Below are positions 1 to 11,338 of a stretch of DNA of 64,000 nt, one piece after another. Position numbers and translations under genes: made by a program. Below the pieces are notes generated by a model. That model did no database searches. It saw only the letters and a list, made by a program, of their open reading frames with translations, and was not told the origin of the DNA. The DNA comes from Sorangium aterium (GTDB lineage Bacteria; Myxococcota_A; Polyangia; Polyangiales; Polyangiaceae). The DNA lies in assembly GCF_028368935.1 (NCBI RefSeq), contig NZ_JAQNDK010000004.1, positions 1,674,001-1,738,000 on the forward strand, in the 5' to 3' direction. Position 1 is the stretch's first letter; every line of letters starts with the position of its first letter.

Positions 1-395
1 GTGATCCGGTGCGCCCGCATCACACCCGGGGGGGGCGCGGCGCCTATGTTGAGGGAGAGATCCGCTGAGACGATGGTGGCGTTGGCAGGGATCGACGAGA
101 GATCGAACGCGATCAGCGCGCGCATCTGGGAACCGGAGCTCTCGCCGGCGTACATGTCGGCCCCGGTGGGCGTGTAGTTGGGATAGGTCGAATTGAGGAG
201 GGCATCCTTGACCACGCCCGTCGTCCCGGTGCGCTGGAGAGTCACACAGACCGTCACGGCCTGCTGCGCCTCACCGAGCAGCTCGCCACCTTCGTCTTGT
301 ACGCCAACGCACCCGGCGAGCGCCGCGCCGGAGGCGGCGGCAAGAGAGGCCAGGAGCAGATGCCGAGACCCTCGCACGATCGTTCGATTCCTCAT
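1..395 (-). CDS. DNRLRE-domain lipoprotein, 5' part only
   Basis: The gene enters from beyond the left edge; only its first 131 codons are here. The ATG at 393-395 follows a GGAGAG ribosome site five bases upstream. The product begins with a basic n-region, a hydrophobic stretch and the lipobox LAGC at residues 25-28, so it should be exported and lipid-anchored. Residues ~45 onward read like a DNRLRE/disaggregatase-related beta domain: an 'ALIAFDLSSIPANATIVSADLSL' type of signature is present, with the alternating pattern of that family (shown here only as the 20-residue core around residues 92-112). The same domain type opens the RHS lipoprotein at 19741-26439. What follows the domain lies outside the window. 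The lipoprotein call is firm; the role is unknown. Confidence 0.75.
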   Translation of the reverse strand, partial: MRNRTIVRGSRHLLLASLAAASGAALAGCVGVQDEGGELLGEAQQAVTVCVTLQRTGTTGVVKDALLNSTYPNYTPTGADMYAGESSGSQMRALIAFDLSSIPANATIVSADLSLNIGAAPPPGVMRAHRI

Positions 396-571
396 GATGC
401 TCTCCGATCCGCATCGCCGGGCCAGCTCCGCCCGCGAGGCTGCATGTGATGCCATCGCGCAGGAACGCCAGAGAGCGCCCCCGCCAAAACCACCATCTGG
501 ATGCGCGCCGTAAAGCATCACCTTCATCAGGTCAGCCGTCGGATCGTTCTGGCGTCAAACAGCGCGCGAGG

Positions 572-587
572 AAAACGATACCGTTTT
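572..587. promoter_or_regulatory. Inverted repeat overlapping the -10 element (possible operator)
   Basis: On the minus strand the sequence is AAAACGGTATCGTTTT: six-base arms AAAACG/CGTTTT around a four-base centre. It overlaps the -10-like hexamer at 583-588, the position expected for a repressor site. Chance is not excluded, but such an AT-rich inverted repeat is rare in this background. Confidence 0.35.
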
Positions 588-611
588 ACGGCTTCTCTTT
601 GAATACGTCAA
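583..611 (-). promoter_or_regulatory. Sigma70-like promoter for the lipoprotein gene
   Basis: Read on the minus strand there is TTGACG (606-611), a 17-base spacer and TAAAAC (583-588), close to the -35/-10 consensus at ideal spacing. It would start transcription about 180 bases upstream of the lipoprotein ATG at 395. Assigned by eye from consensus. Confidence 0.4.
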
Positions 612-670
612 TTGGGAAGCGAGGCTTGTTGTCGAAAATCTGATAATGTTGCTTGTGATGTCAGGACAAA

Positions 671-683
671 AATAATCATTATT
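671..683. promoter_or_regulatory. 13-bp AT-only palindrome around one C
   Basis: AATAAT-C-ATTATT is perfectly symmetrical apart from the central base. It lies about 60 bases upstream of the -35-like element, where an activator could bind. Nothing else links it to a protein. Confidence 0.25.
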
Positions 684-908
684 GCTCAAGTCGATGGTGA
701 TTGTCGAGCGCCGTGAAGCACATTTGTGATGTCGCTCACGTTCTACGTTCTGCGCGCTTCTATGCGGCACGCGGCGCGGGCGGCCTGAGTGACCTGTTCA
801 GCTTGCCGAGGCGCGTGAGTCGATGGCGGATTCTGCCGTTCAGGCGAGCGTGAGGCAGTGGCGATGGGGCAGAAGCGCCTACTTTTGTCTACCTGGCCAC
901 CTTTTGGC

Positions 909-1703
909 TTACCCGCTGCCTTTTCCTGGGATGGGCTCGTGACCGGCAGCCCTGGAGAGCCCCTCCTCGACCTCGGTCACGACCATCGTCGCGAGCAGAT
1001 CGAGCAACGCACGGCCTTCGTCCTCGGATGCCTCGCGCGGAGAGCCGGTATAGGCGGCGTCCATGCCCAGGGCGCGGAAGCTCTTCACCCCTGCTTGAAT
1101 TCCCTCCGACAGGCTCAGCGCGAGATCGGGCAGCGCATGGGCGATGTCTCTCCGGACGAGCGCGGAGGCCGCGGCGAGGACGAGCGAGGTCTCGTAACGG
1201 CCCGCGTGGCAGGCGCCGCTCCGGAACTCCGCGGAGAGCGTCCGTGCCCAGCGGCGCGCGAGCGGACACGCGACGGAGGCGCGGCCCAGGGGCAGGTCGC
1301 TGGCGGCGGCGCGCACGGCGCGGTCGTGCTCCGGCTCGAGGTGGTTGTTGATGAAGCAGACATGGGCCAGGCCGGCCGACAGGTAGGCCTCGGCGACGGC
1401 GCGCAGAAAGGCGGTGAGCGCGGGCGCCGGGATCGAGATCGCGCCCGCGAAGCCTGCCGCGAAGTCGGTCACGCCATAACCGACGGGCGGGGCGACGAGC
1501 GCGGCGACGCCTCGCTCCCACAGCCGGCGGCCGGCCTGCTCGGCCGCGGCCTCGCCGATGAGCGTGTCCGTACCGAGCGGGAGGTGCGGGCCGTGCGGCT
1601 CGACCGAGCCGACCGGCACGAGCGCGACGCACGGCGCGCCGGCCGAGAGGAGCGCGGCGAGCTCCTCGGTCGTGAGCTCCGCGAGGCGCGGCGCGGCCTG
1701 CAT
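909..1703 (-). CDS. Creatininase/MftE-family amidohydrolase
   Basis: A 264-residue protein, normal for the family of metal-dependent hydrolases that includes creatinine amidohydrolase. The signature GSVEPHGPHLPLGTD near residues 30-45 carries the E-x-H and D metal ligands. A second block, INNHLEPEH, takes the place of the usual N-G-H-G-N segment, and HAGRYETS matches the conserved H-A-x-x-x-E-T-S motif. The ATG at 1703 lies four bases after the ligase stop, so it is the last gene of the CoA operon and probably translationally coupled. The family cleaves C-N bonds; here it might act on a nitrogen-containing ring or acyclic intermediate, which is inference. A longer frame upstream would overlap the ligase and has no support. 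Confidence 0.75.
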   Translation of the reverse strand: MQAAPRLAELTTEELAALLSAGAPCVALVPVGSVEPHGPHLPLGTDTLIGEAAAEQAGRRLWERGVAALVAPPVGYGVTDFAAGFAGAISIPAPALTAFLRAVAEAYLSAGLAHVCFINNHLEPEHDRAVRAAASDLPLGRASVACPLARRWARTLSAEFRSGACHAGRYETSLVLAAASALVRRDIAHALPDLALSLSEGIQAGVKSFRALGMDAAYTGSPREASEDEGRALLDLLATMVVTEVEEGLSRAAGHEPIPGKGSG

Positions 1704-1707
1704 GGGT

Positions 1708-3411
1708 TTACAGGCCCGCCGGGTTCTCGCCGGCGACCTCGCGCTGCCGGAGCGCCTTGCGATCGGCCTTGCCGCGATCGTTCCTCGGGATGTCATCGAC
1801 GAAGGCGACCCAGCGCGGGTACTTGTGCTTGCTCAGCCGGTCCTTCACGAAGGCCTTGAGCTCCTGGGCGAGCTGGGCCCTCCCCTCGTCGGTGGCGACG
1901 CGGCCGCGCGCGTCGTCGCGGACCACGATGAACGCCTTCGGCTTGACGAGGCCCGCCTCCTCGGCGCCGATCACGGCGGCGAGGCTGACGGCCGGGTGCT
2001 CGGTCAGGCACTCCTCCACCTCGACCGGCGCGACCCAGACGCCGCCCACCTTGAGCAGCTCGTCGGCGCGCCCGCTGAACCAAAGGTAACCCTCGGCATC
2101 CATGCGGAAGAGATCCCCGGTGCGGCACCAGTGGCCGTGGAAGGTGCCCCAGCTCTTCTCGCGATCCTGGAAGTAGCCGAGCGCGACCGAGTCGCCCTTC
2201 ACCCACATGACGCCGGTCTCGCCGGGCGGGAGCTCGGGCGCGCCCGGCCCGGCCGCGTCCGAGGAGAGGATCTTGATCGTGTACCCCTCCACGACGCGGC
2301 CGAGCGACCCCGGGCGCACATCACCGGGGCGGTTCGTGCAGTAGATGTGGAACATCTCCGCGGAGCCGATGCCGTCGTAGACGTCGGCGTGGAACCGCCC
2401 GCGGAAGCGATCGAGGAGCGCGGGCGGCAGCGCCTCGCCCGCGGACAGGTGGAAGCGGACGCTGGAGAGATCGAGGCGCGGCTCGCCGCGCGCCGCGCGG
2501 GCGTCGTCGTGATCGAGCAGCTTGCCCATCATCGTCGGGACGTTGGTGACGACCGTCGGGCGATAGCGCTCGATGTACCGCGCGAGCGACTCCGGCGTGG
2601 GCCGCTCGACGAAGAGGCCGGACGTCGCGCCGACGGCGAAGGGGAACATCAGGTTGGTGCCCGTGGCGTAGCCGAAGAAGAGGCGCGGCACCGAGACGGT
2701 GATGTCGTCCTTGCGGTAGCCAACGGTCGCCTTGGCGTAGCGCTCGGTGTTGAAGGCGAAGTCGCGGTGCGTGTGCATGGCCGCCTTGCTCCTGCCGGTG
2801 GAGCCGGACGTGAACAGCCAGATGGCGACGTCGTCGCGCCGGGTGGCGCGGGGGCCCGCCGGGGCGCGCTTCGCCGCGAGCGCAGCGCGCCCCTGCGCGA
2901 GGGCGCCGCGGAGCGAGGTGCCCCGAAGCGCCGCGAGGGCCGGCGAGACCGGGAGATCGGCCTCGAGATCGCCGCCGGTCGGGACCTCGGGCACCAGCAC
3001 GACGGTGCGGACGTTCGTGGCCGCGAGCGCGCCTTGAAGCGCGAGCGCCTCGGCCACGCGCGGGATCGTGACGACCGCCGCGGCCCGCGTGTACTCGACA
3101 AGGTGCGCGAGGTCGGGCGCGGGCGCCTCGGGGTTGCCCATCGCCACGACCGCGCCGTGGCTCAGCGCCGCGAAGAAGGACCAGACGAACGCGGGCGAGT
3201 CGTGCAGGACGATGAGCACCCGCTGCTCGAGGGCGACGTCTTCGACGGCGAGGTGCGCCTGGAGCATCCGGACCTTCTCCGCGACGTCGGCGTAGGTGTG
3301 CCGCTGATCGCCGAAGAGCAGCGCGACCTTGTCGCCGAGCCCCTCGCGCAGCCGATCGAACAGCAAGTAGTCGGCGAGGTTGAACTCGTCAGGGAACGTC
3401 GGTGCGGTCAT
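1708..3411 (-). CDS. Benzoate/2-aminobenzoate-type CoA ligase
   Basis: An adenylate-forming aryl-CoA ligase of 567 residues that would activate an aromatic acid with ATP and CoA. Visible motifs are the phosphate loop TSGSTGRSKAA, GIGSAEMFHIY, the WCRTGD hinge region, GRADELLKVGG, and the C-terminal catalytic lysine in RNDRGKADR. The N-terminus (FNLADYLLFDRL) resembles benzoate-CoA ligases more than long-chain acyl ligases. The ATG at 3411 is preceded by AGGAGG seven bases away and starts two bases after the flavoenzyme stop; an in-frame GTG two codons earlier sits too close to that site. Substrate is inferred from the neighbours (anthranilate or benzoate); the sequence alone does not distinguish them. 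Confidence 0.85.
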   Translation of the reverse strand: MTAPTFPDEFNLADYLLFDRLREGLGDKVALLFGDQRHTYADVAEKVRMLQAHLAVEDVALEQRVLIVLHDSPAFVWSFFAALSHGAVVAMGNPEAPAPDLAHLVEYTRAAAVVTIPRVAEALALQGALAATNVRTVVLVPEVPTGGDLEADLPVSPALAALRGTSLRGALAQGRAALAAKRAPAGPRATRRDDVAIWLFTSGSTGRSKAAMHTHRDFAFNTERYAKATVGYRKDDITVSVPRLFFGYATGTNLMFPFAVGATSGLFVERPTPESLARYIERYRPTVVTNVPTMMGKLLDHDDARAARGEPRLDLSSVRFHLSAGEALPPALLDRFRGRFHADVYDGIGSAEMFHIYCTNRPGDVRPGSLGRVVEGYTIKILSSDAAGPGAPELPPGETGVMWVKGDSVALGYFQDREKSWGTFHGHWCRTGDLFRMDAEGYLWFSGRADELLKVGGVWVAPVEVEECLTEHPAVSLAAVIGAEEAGLVKPKAFIVVRDDARGRVATDEGRAQLAQELKAFVKDRLSKHKYPRWVAFVDDIPRNDRGKADRKALRQREVAGENPAGL

Positions 3412-3413
3412 CG

Positions 3414-4898
<1,485 letters not shown>

Positions 4899-4900
4899 GG

Positions 4901-6153
<1,253 letters not shown>

Positions 6154-6157
<4 letters not shown>

Positions 6158-7035
6158 ACGCGGGGCGTCTCCAGGCCGGTGGACCGCGGGGTGGGGGGCG
6201 CGTCGGCGTCGTCGGGCGCGGCCGGCGCGTCGCCGAGATCGGCGCCCTCGAAGCGCGGCGGCCGCTTCGCCCTGTTCGCCTCGTGGGCCTCGCGGAAGTC
6301 GGGGTGGGCCATGCAGATGGCCTGCGCCTGCGCCTCGGCCTCGATCGCGGCGGCGAGGGGCATCGTGCGCTCGCTCTCGAGCATCTGCTTGGTCATCGCG
6401 TGCGCGAACGCCGGCCCGCGCGCGAGGCGCTCGGCCCAGCCGCGCGCCACGCCCAGCGCGTCGCTGTCGGCGACGACGCGGTTCACGAGGCCGATGCGGA
6501 GCGCCTCGTCGGCGCCGATGAGATCGCCGAAGAAGAGCAGCTCGGCGGCGCGCCCCTGGCCGACGATGCGCGGCAGGAGGTACGAGGCGCCCATGTCGGC
6601 GCCGGACAGGCCGACCTTGGGGAAGATGAACCCGAAGCGCGCGCTCGCCGCGGCGATGCGCAGGTCGCACGCGGCGGCGATCACCGCGCCCGCGCCGACG
6701 GCGACCCCGTTGACGGCGGCGATGACCGGGCGCCGGAGCTCGCAGATGCTCTGGATCAGCGCGCCGGTCGCGCGGGTGAACTCGAGCAGCCCCCGCGCGT
6801 CGCGCGCGAACAGCTCGGCGATGATCCCCTCGACGTCGCCGCCCGAGCAGAAGCCGCGCCCCGCTCCGGTGAGCACGACCGCGCGCGCGGCCGAGCGCTC
6901 GAGCGATCGGAACGTCGCCGTGAGCTCGCCGTAGACCTCGAAGGTGAGGGCGTTCAGGCGGTCGGGGCGGCTCAGCGTGATCTCCGCGACGCCGCGGCTG
7001 AGCTCGAGCTGGAAGGAGCGGGGTGTGAGGGTCAT
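6154..7035 (-). CDS. Enoyl-CoA hydratase/isomerase (crotonase) family
   Basis: A 293-residue crotonase. The oxyanion-hole block GAGRGFCSGGD and the AVNGVAVGAGAVIAAACDLRIA helix are clear. In place of the usual catalytic glutamates the active-site strip reads FIFPKVGLSGADMG, so an aspartate may be the acid/base; this suggests a reaction other than simple crotonyl-CoA hydration. The C-terminal ~40 residues are Pro/Asp-rich. The ATG is preceded by AGGAG at good spacing, 46 bases after the MarR stop. Part of the CoA operon. Confidence 0.8.
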
Positions 7036-7081
7036 GGGGATCTCCTGGGTCCGGTGCGCGTCGGAGGCGAGCCTCGCGCGA

Positions 7082-7660
7082 TCAGGGCTTCGTCCGCGTG
7101 CGCCGCGGGGGGCTGCGCGCGCTCCGCTCGGCGTGAGCGCGGGCGCTGCCGGGGCGCGACGGGACGGGCATGTCCGGCTCGCGGAGCGTGGTGCGCAGCT
7201 TGTCGAGCAGCCGCGTCAGCGTGGAGAGCTCGGCCGGGCTCAACCCGGAGAACACCTTCGCCACGCGCGCGGCGTGCCGCCGCTCGGCGTCGCGGAACGC
7301 GCGCTGCCCCTTGGCGGTCAGGTGCACCCGCCACGCGCGGCGGTCGCTCGGGTCGGCGCGCCGCTCGACCATGCCGTCGCGCGCCGCGCGATCGACGAGC
7401 CCGGTGAGGTTGCCCGCCGTGACGAGCATGCTGCGGGAGAGCGACGCGAGCGTCTGCCCGTCGCTGCGCACGAGGTTCGCCAGGAGGTCGAAGCGCGGGA
7501 GGGTCATCTCGTGCTCCAGGTCCTCGCGGATGGCCGCGAGCGCGCGCTTGTGGACGGCGAGGATGCGCACCCAGGCGCGCACGGCCGCCTGGTCGCCGCG
7601 CGCGCTCTCCGGCGGGGGGACCACGGCGAGCGGCCGCCTCGCCGGCGCCCCGCGCCTCAC
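7082..7660 (-). CDS. MarR-family transcriptional regulator
   Basis: A 192-residue winged-helix protein. The MarR core spans ~residues 35-150: the recognition part LASLSRSMLVTAGNLTGLVDRAARDGMVERR and the wing DPSDRRAWRVHLTAKG are typical (shown in two pieces of the same region). The GTG start at 7660 makes a GTGA overlap with the upstream RidA-like gene, choosing it over a longer frame. The C-terminal tail is basic and disordered. A MarR-like regulator also occurs in the Azoarcus 2-aminobenzoate clusters. It may repress its own operon through the palindrome at 8918-8931, with an aryl-CoA as a plausible inducer; both points are inference. Confidence 0.85.
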   Translation of the reverse strand: MRRGAPARRPLAVVPPPESARGDQAAVRAWVRILAVHKRALAAIREDLEHEMTLPRFDLLANLVRSDGQTLASLSRSMLVTAGNLTGLVDRAARDGMVERRADPSDRRAWRVHLTAKGQRAFRDAERRHAARVAKVFSGLSPAELSTLTRLLDKLRTTLREPDMPVPSRPGSARAHAERSARSPPRRTRTKP

Positions 7661-8145
7661 GGGCCGCCCTCGCCGCGCGCGCCCGTGGAGGGTGGCGCCG
7701 CCGCGGCCGCGTCGATCTCCACGGCCGCGCCCTCGCCGCGCGCGTCGAGCGCCGCGACGGCCTCGATCTCCACGAGCGCGCGCCGCTCGACGAGCCCCGC
7801 GACGCCGACGAGGGCCATCGCCGGGAAGTGCTTGCCGAACCGCGCCCGCCACGCGGCGCCGATCGCGCGGAGCGAGCCCCTGTACGCCTCGAGATCGGTC
7901 ACGTAGACGGTCATGCGCGCGACGTCGCCCGGCTCCCCGCCGGCGGCCGCGACGACCGCGAGCACGTTGTCGAGCGCCTGGGCGAACTGCTCGGCCAGAT
8001 CGTCGCTCCGGAGCTGCCCGGACGCGGGGTCCCACCCGATCTGCCCCGCGATGTGCAGCGTCCTGCCGCGCGTCACGACGCCGTTGGCGTAGCCTCGCGG
8101 CGCAGGCCACCCGGCCGGCTGCACGATCTCGAGATCGCCATTCAC
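7657..8145 (-). CDS. RidA/YjgF/YER057c-family protein
   Basis: A 162-residue member of the Rid family (older name 'translation inhibitor'). The fold signature is present: HIAGQIGWDPASG, a QALDNVLAVVAAAGGEPGDV helix, MTVYVTDLEAYR, and the closing VEIEAVAAL. The arginine that binds the carboxylate in enamine/imine deaminases, expected in the strand before VEIE, appears absent (MALVGVAGLVERRALVEIE). So it may not be a standard 2-iminoacid deaminase. The GTG start at 8145 overlaps the SDR stop as GTGA. An enamine or imine arising from an amino-substituted ring would suit the operon, as inference. The C-terminal ~35 residues are an Ala/Pro-rich tail. Confidence 0.75.
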   Translation of the reverse strand: MNGDLEIVQPAGWPAPRGYANGVVTRGRTLHIAGQIGWDPASGQLRSDDLAEQFAQALDNVLAVVAAAGGEPGDVARMTVYVTDLEAYRGSLRAIGAAWRARFGKHFPAMALVGVAGLVERRALVEIEAVAALDARGEGAAVEIDAAAAAPPSTGARGEGGP

Positions 8146-8903
8146 CGCATCACCTGCCCCCCGTCGACCGGGATCGCCTGGCCATGGATGCTGCGCGCCT
8201 CGTCGCTGCAGAGCATCGCCACGACGAGCGCGACCTCGGCGGGCTCGACCATCCGGCCCTGAGGCGACATCGACTCGAGCGACCGCCGCGCCGCGTCCTC
8301 GCCCCGCCCGGTCTTCTCGGCGATGCGGGAGATCGCCTCGTCCGCCATCCTCGTGTTCACCCACCCGGGGCAGACGCAGTTGATGGTCACCGGCGTCCGG
8401 GCGATCTCCACCGCGATGGCGCGGGTCATGCCGACCATGGCGTGCTTCGACGCGCAGTACGCGGTCGAGTAGGCGCACCCGACGAGCCCGGCGGTCGAGG
8501 CGACGTTGACGACGCGCCCGAACCCGCGCGCGATCATCTTCGGGATCAGGGCGCGGCAGAGCGCGAAGGCGCCGGTCACGTTGACCGCGAGCATGCGGTC
8601 CCAGAGCGCGTCGCTGGTCCTGTCGAACGGCGCGCTCTCGGCGACGCCCGCGTTGTTGACGAGCACGTCGATGTGCCCGAGCTGGCCTTCGAGCGCGGCG
8701 AGCGCCGGCGGCGCGCCCTCGCGATCGCCGACGTCGAGCCGGACGGCGACGCCCCCGATGGCCGCGGCCGTCTCCTCGATCTCGGCCTGCGTGCGGCCTG
8801 CGACGGCGACGCGCGCGCCGCCCTGCGCCAGCCGCTCGGCGATCGCCCTGCCGATGCCGCGACCCCCACCCGTGACGAGCGCGATCCTGCCTTCCAGGGA
8901 CAT
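8142..8903 (-). CDS. Short-chain dehydrogenase/reductase
   Basis: A 253-residue SDR, first gene of the CoA operon. It has the cofactor glycine motif TGGGRGIG, NNAG, the catalytic Ser in NVAST, Tyr and Lys in AYCASK, and PGWVNT. In this setting it would oxidise a 3-hydroxyacyl-CoA or reduce a keto group, giving with the acyl-CoA dehydrogenase and hydratase a beta-oxidation set. The ATG at 8903 is chosen because AGGTGG lies five bases upstream; the in-frame GTG three codons earlier sits inside that site. Confidence 0.85.
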   Translation of the reverse strand: MSLEGRIALVTGGGRGIGRAIAERLAQGGARVAVAGRTQAEIEETAAAIGGVAVRLDVGDREGAPPALAALEGQLGHIDVLVNNAGVAESAPFDRTSDALWDRMLAVNVTGAFALCRALIPKMIARGFGRVVNVASTAGLVGCAYSTAYCASKHAMVGMTRAIAVEIARTPVTINCVCPGWVNTRMADEAISRIAEKTGRGEDAARRSLESMSPQGRMVEPAEVALVVAMLCSDEARSIHGQAIPVDGGQVMR

Positions 8904-9307
8904 CCGGACCACCTAAATCATATATATATGAAGCACAAGGCGAAGTCACCCTCGTCGGCGCTCGCAGCGCCGCCCGCCCGCTGAGGTCGGAGTCGGCCAT
9001 CTCGCGACGGAACGCGGCGGATCGGCCTCGTTTTCCTCGCTCTCCTCGCTCGTCTGGCGCTTGGTTTCTCGTCGCGCTCGTCGCGCTCGTCGCACACGGC
9101 GTCCGCCGAGCGTCGCCTGGAACGTAGTGGGCGGAGAGCATGGAGTACGGCCAGAGCGGGCGTGCCGTGTGCTGTGGCTCGCGCGCGTCCGCGACGGAGC
9201 TGCATGCGCGCACGTGATGAAGGCGAGCGCGTTCACGACGAAGCGCCCCGCGCCGCGGTGGTCTGCCTGCTTCGGCGCGAGCTCGAACCGTCGATCTCGA
9301 CGAATGC
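8904..9307. other. Divergent intergenic region
   Basis: It separates the CoA operon (left) from the lipase-like gene (right). Next to the operon it carries the TA-rich palindrome. The stretch 9031-9110 is low-complexity, built of repeated CTCGTCG/CTCCTCG words; some short frames cross it but none has a start signal or matching codon use. No clear promoter for the right-hand gene was seen. Confidence 0.5.
8918..8931. promoter_or_regulatory. 14-bp perfect palindrome upstream of the CoA operon (putative MarR operator)
   Basis: TCATATATATATGA is perfectly self-complementary and lies four bases upstream of the SDR ribosome site. It would overlap or abut the -10 region of any promoter serving the operon. 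Its size and TA-rich core are in the range seen for MarR-type operators, and the third gene of the operon encodes a MarR protein. The link is inferred from position. Confidence 0.5.
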
Positions 9308-11338
9308 ATGCGCCACCATGCCCTCATGCGCCCCTCCCTCGCTGCGGCGACGGCCGCGGCATCGTCGCTCGTCGCGGCGCTCGGCTGCGGCGATGCGCGC
9401 CCGAGCGTCTCGTCGATCTGGGTCTCGCCTGCGCGGCACGACGAGCTCCGGGGAGAGCGGTTCTTCGACGCGCCGTGGCCGAGCGATCTGCGCCGCGAGG
9501 GCGGCCTGGTCCGGCTCGACGGCTACAACAACCCGCGGCGCCTCAGGATCCTGGACGAGTACATCCACGAGATGGACTCGGTCCTCGACGGCTTCTCTCC
9601 GGCGGCGGCGGGGTTCCTGCGGTTCGCCGGGCCGATCGACGTCTCCTCGCTCCCGTCGACGCCCGCGCTCGCCATGAGCCCCCTCGGGACGGTGCAGCTC
9701 ATCGACGTGGATCCGGGCTCGCCGGAGCGCGGAGCGCGGCGGCCGATCTCGGTCTATTTCCGGCGTGAGGCCGGCGTTTACTGGCCCGCGAACACCCTCG
9801 CCTTCATGCCCGTGATGGGCTTCCCGCTCCGGCCGCGGACCCGGTACGCGCTCGTCGTCACGGACGCGGTGCGCGGCGAGGGCGGCGGCGCGGTGGAGGC
9901 GAGCCCGGAGCTGCGCGACGCGCTCGGGATCGGCCAGGCCGGCGTCACGCCCGACGCCGTCAGGGAGGCGCTGGCGCCGGCGGTGGACGAGATCGAGGCC
10001 GCGGGCGTCGACCGGGAGCGCATCGTTCACCTCACGGTGTTCACCACGTCCGACCCCACCGCGGAGCTCTTCGCGCTGCGCGACCACCTGCTCGCGAACG
10101 TCCCGCCGCCGGAGGCGCGGCCCGCGCTCTGGCGGCGCCTCAGCCACAAGGCGACGTGCGACGAGTACGCCGGCGTGTACGGCCCGTCTCCGAACTACCA
10201 GATCGGCCGGGCGCCGTACCTGAGCCACGACGACGGCGGCGGCTTCGGGAGCAAGGCCGGCGAGCCGGTGATCTCGAGCTACTTCGACCTGCGCTTCTCG
10301 CTCACGGTCCCCACCGCGAGCCGCTGCCCCATGCCGGAGGACGGCTACCCCGTCGTGCTCTTCGCTCACGGCACCGGCGGCGACTACCGCTCCTACGTCC
10401 GCCGCGGCACCGGCCAGGAGCTCGCGGAGCGGTGCCTCGCGGTCATGGGCGTGGACCAGATCTTCCACGGCGCGCGCCCGGAGGCGCCGCAGGATCCGTC
10501 GCAGGCCGGGCTCCTCTACTACAACGTGCAGAACGTGGCCGCGGCGCGGACGAACGCGCGGCAGTCGGCGCTCGACGAGGTGCAGCGGGCGCGCCTCTTC
10601 ACCGAGTCGCGGATGGCGGTGCCCGCCGCCGTGTCCAGCACGGGGGAGCAGATCCGGTTCGACCCGTCGAAGATCCTGTTCTTCGGGCACTCCCAGGGCG
10701 GGCTCAACGGGCCGCTCTACCTCGCGGCGGACGACTCGGCGCGGGGCGGTGTGCTCTCCGGGGCATCGGCCGTCATGTCGGTCACCCTGCTCGAGAAGAC
10801 GAACCCGCCGCCGAGCATCGCGGCGCTGGTCAAGTCGGTCTTCCTCGGGCTGATGGGCGAGGAGGACGGCGAGGTGAACGAGTTCCACCCCGCGATCTCG
10901 CTCGCGCAGTCGATCGTCGACGTTGTCGATCCGATCCACTACGCTGCGCGCCTGTTCGTCGCGCCCCGCGACGGCTTCGCGCCGAAGAGCATCTACATGA
11001 CCGAGGGCATCAACCCGGATGGCACCGGCGACACGTTCGCGCCGCCTCGCGGCATCGAGATGCACGCGCTGGCGATGGGCTTGCCGCTGCAGCTGCCTGC
11101 GCAGCTCCCGATCCCGGAGTACGGCTTCGGCGGCCCCGCGCCCGTCGAGGTGCCGCCCGGAGGGCTCGCCGGCAACCTCGCCGACGGCCGCGCGTCGGGG
11201 TTGCTCGCGCAGTGGCCGGTCCCCGAGGGGAGCGACGGTCACTTCGTGATCTTCGACGTGCCAGCGGCGGCCGCGCAGGCCCACGGCTTCCTCCAGAGCC
11301 TCGCGGACGCGCCCCGCGGGCGGGTGCCGGCTCCATGA
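9308..11338 (+). CDS. Alpha/beta-hydrolase (lipase-like) lipoprotein
   Basis: A 676-residue exported protein; a later ATG at 9326 would give a tidier signal peptide. The hydrophobic leader ends in a lipobox-like AALGC, predicting a lipoprotein. The N-terminal half is a long segment without a motif I recognise (residues ~40-330). The C-terminal half has VVLFAHGTGGDYRS, the usual oxyanion-loop region, and FFGHSQGG, the nucleophile elbow with the catalytic serine. Residue HFVIFDVPAAAAQAHGF near the end could supply the histidine. The layout resembles large bacterial lipases of the virulence-factor lipase type. The next gene starts inside its stop codon (ATGA). Confidence 0.7.
   Translation: MRHHALMRPSLAAATAAASSLVAALGCGDARPSVSSIWVSPARHDELRGERFFDAPWPSDLRREGGLVRLDGYNNPRRLRILDEYIHEMDSVLDGFSPAAAGFLRFAGPIDVSSLPSTPALAMSPLGTVQLIDVDPGSPERGARRPISVYFRREAGVYWPANTLAFMPVMGFPLRPRTRYALVVTDAVRGEGGGAVEASPELRDALGIGQAGVTPDAVREALAPAVDEIEAAGVDRERIVHLTVFTTSDPTAELFALRDHLLANVPPPEARPALWRRLSHKATCDEYAGVYGPSPNYQIGRAPYLSHDDGGGFGSKAGEPVISSYFDLRFSLTVPTASRCPMPEDGYPVVLFAHGTGGDYRSYVRRGTGQELAERCLAVMGVDQIFHGARPEAPQDPSQAGLLYYNVQNVAAARTNARQSALDEVQRARLFTESRMAVPAAVSSTGEQIRFDPSKILFFGHSQGGLNGPLYLAADDSARGGVLSGASAVMSVTLLEKTNPPPSIAALVKSVFLGLMGEEDGEVNEFHPAISLAQSIVDVVDPIHYAARLFVAPRDGFAPKSIYMTEGINPDGTGDTFAPPRGIEMHALAMGLPLQLPAQLPIPEYGFGGPAPVEVPPGGLAGNLADGRASGLLAQWPVPEGSDGHFVIFDVPAAAAQAHGFLQSLADAPRGRVPAP

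Larger units (their letters stand above)
396..908. other. Intergenic region, unusually AT-rich in the middle
   Basis: No gene is supported here. The segment ~560-720 is far more AT-rich than the rest of the window and contains two palindromes and a promoter-like element that serves the lipoprotein gene to the left. Short open frames across it have neither a ribosome site nor the local codon bias. The right part (~780-908) has ordinary GC and I see no clear signal in it. Confidence 0.6.

Noticed and set aside
9031-9110. Functional repeat in the CTCGTCG-rich stretch
   Set aside because: The repeats are short and irregular and look like low-complexity GC-rich sequence.
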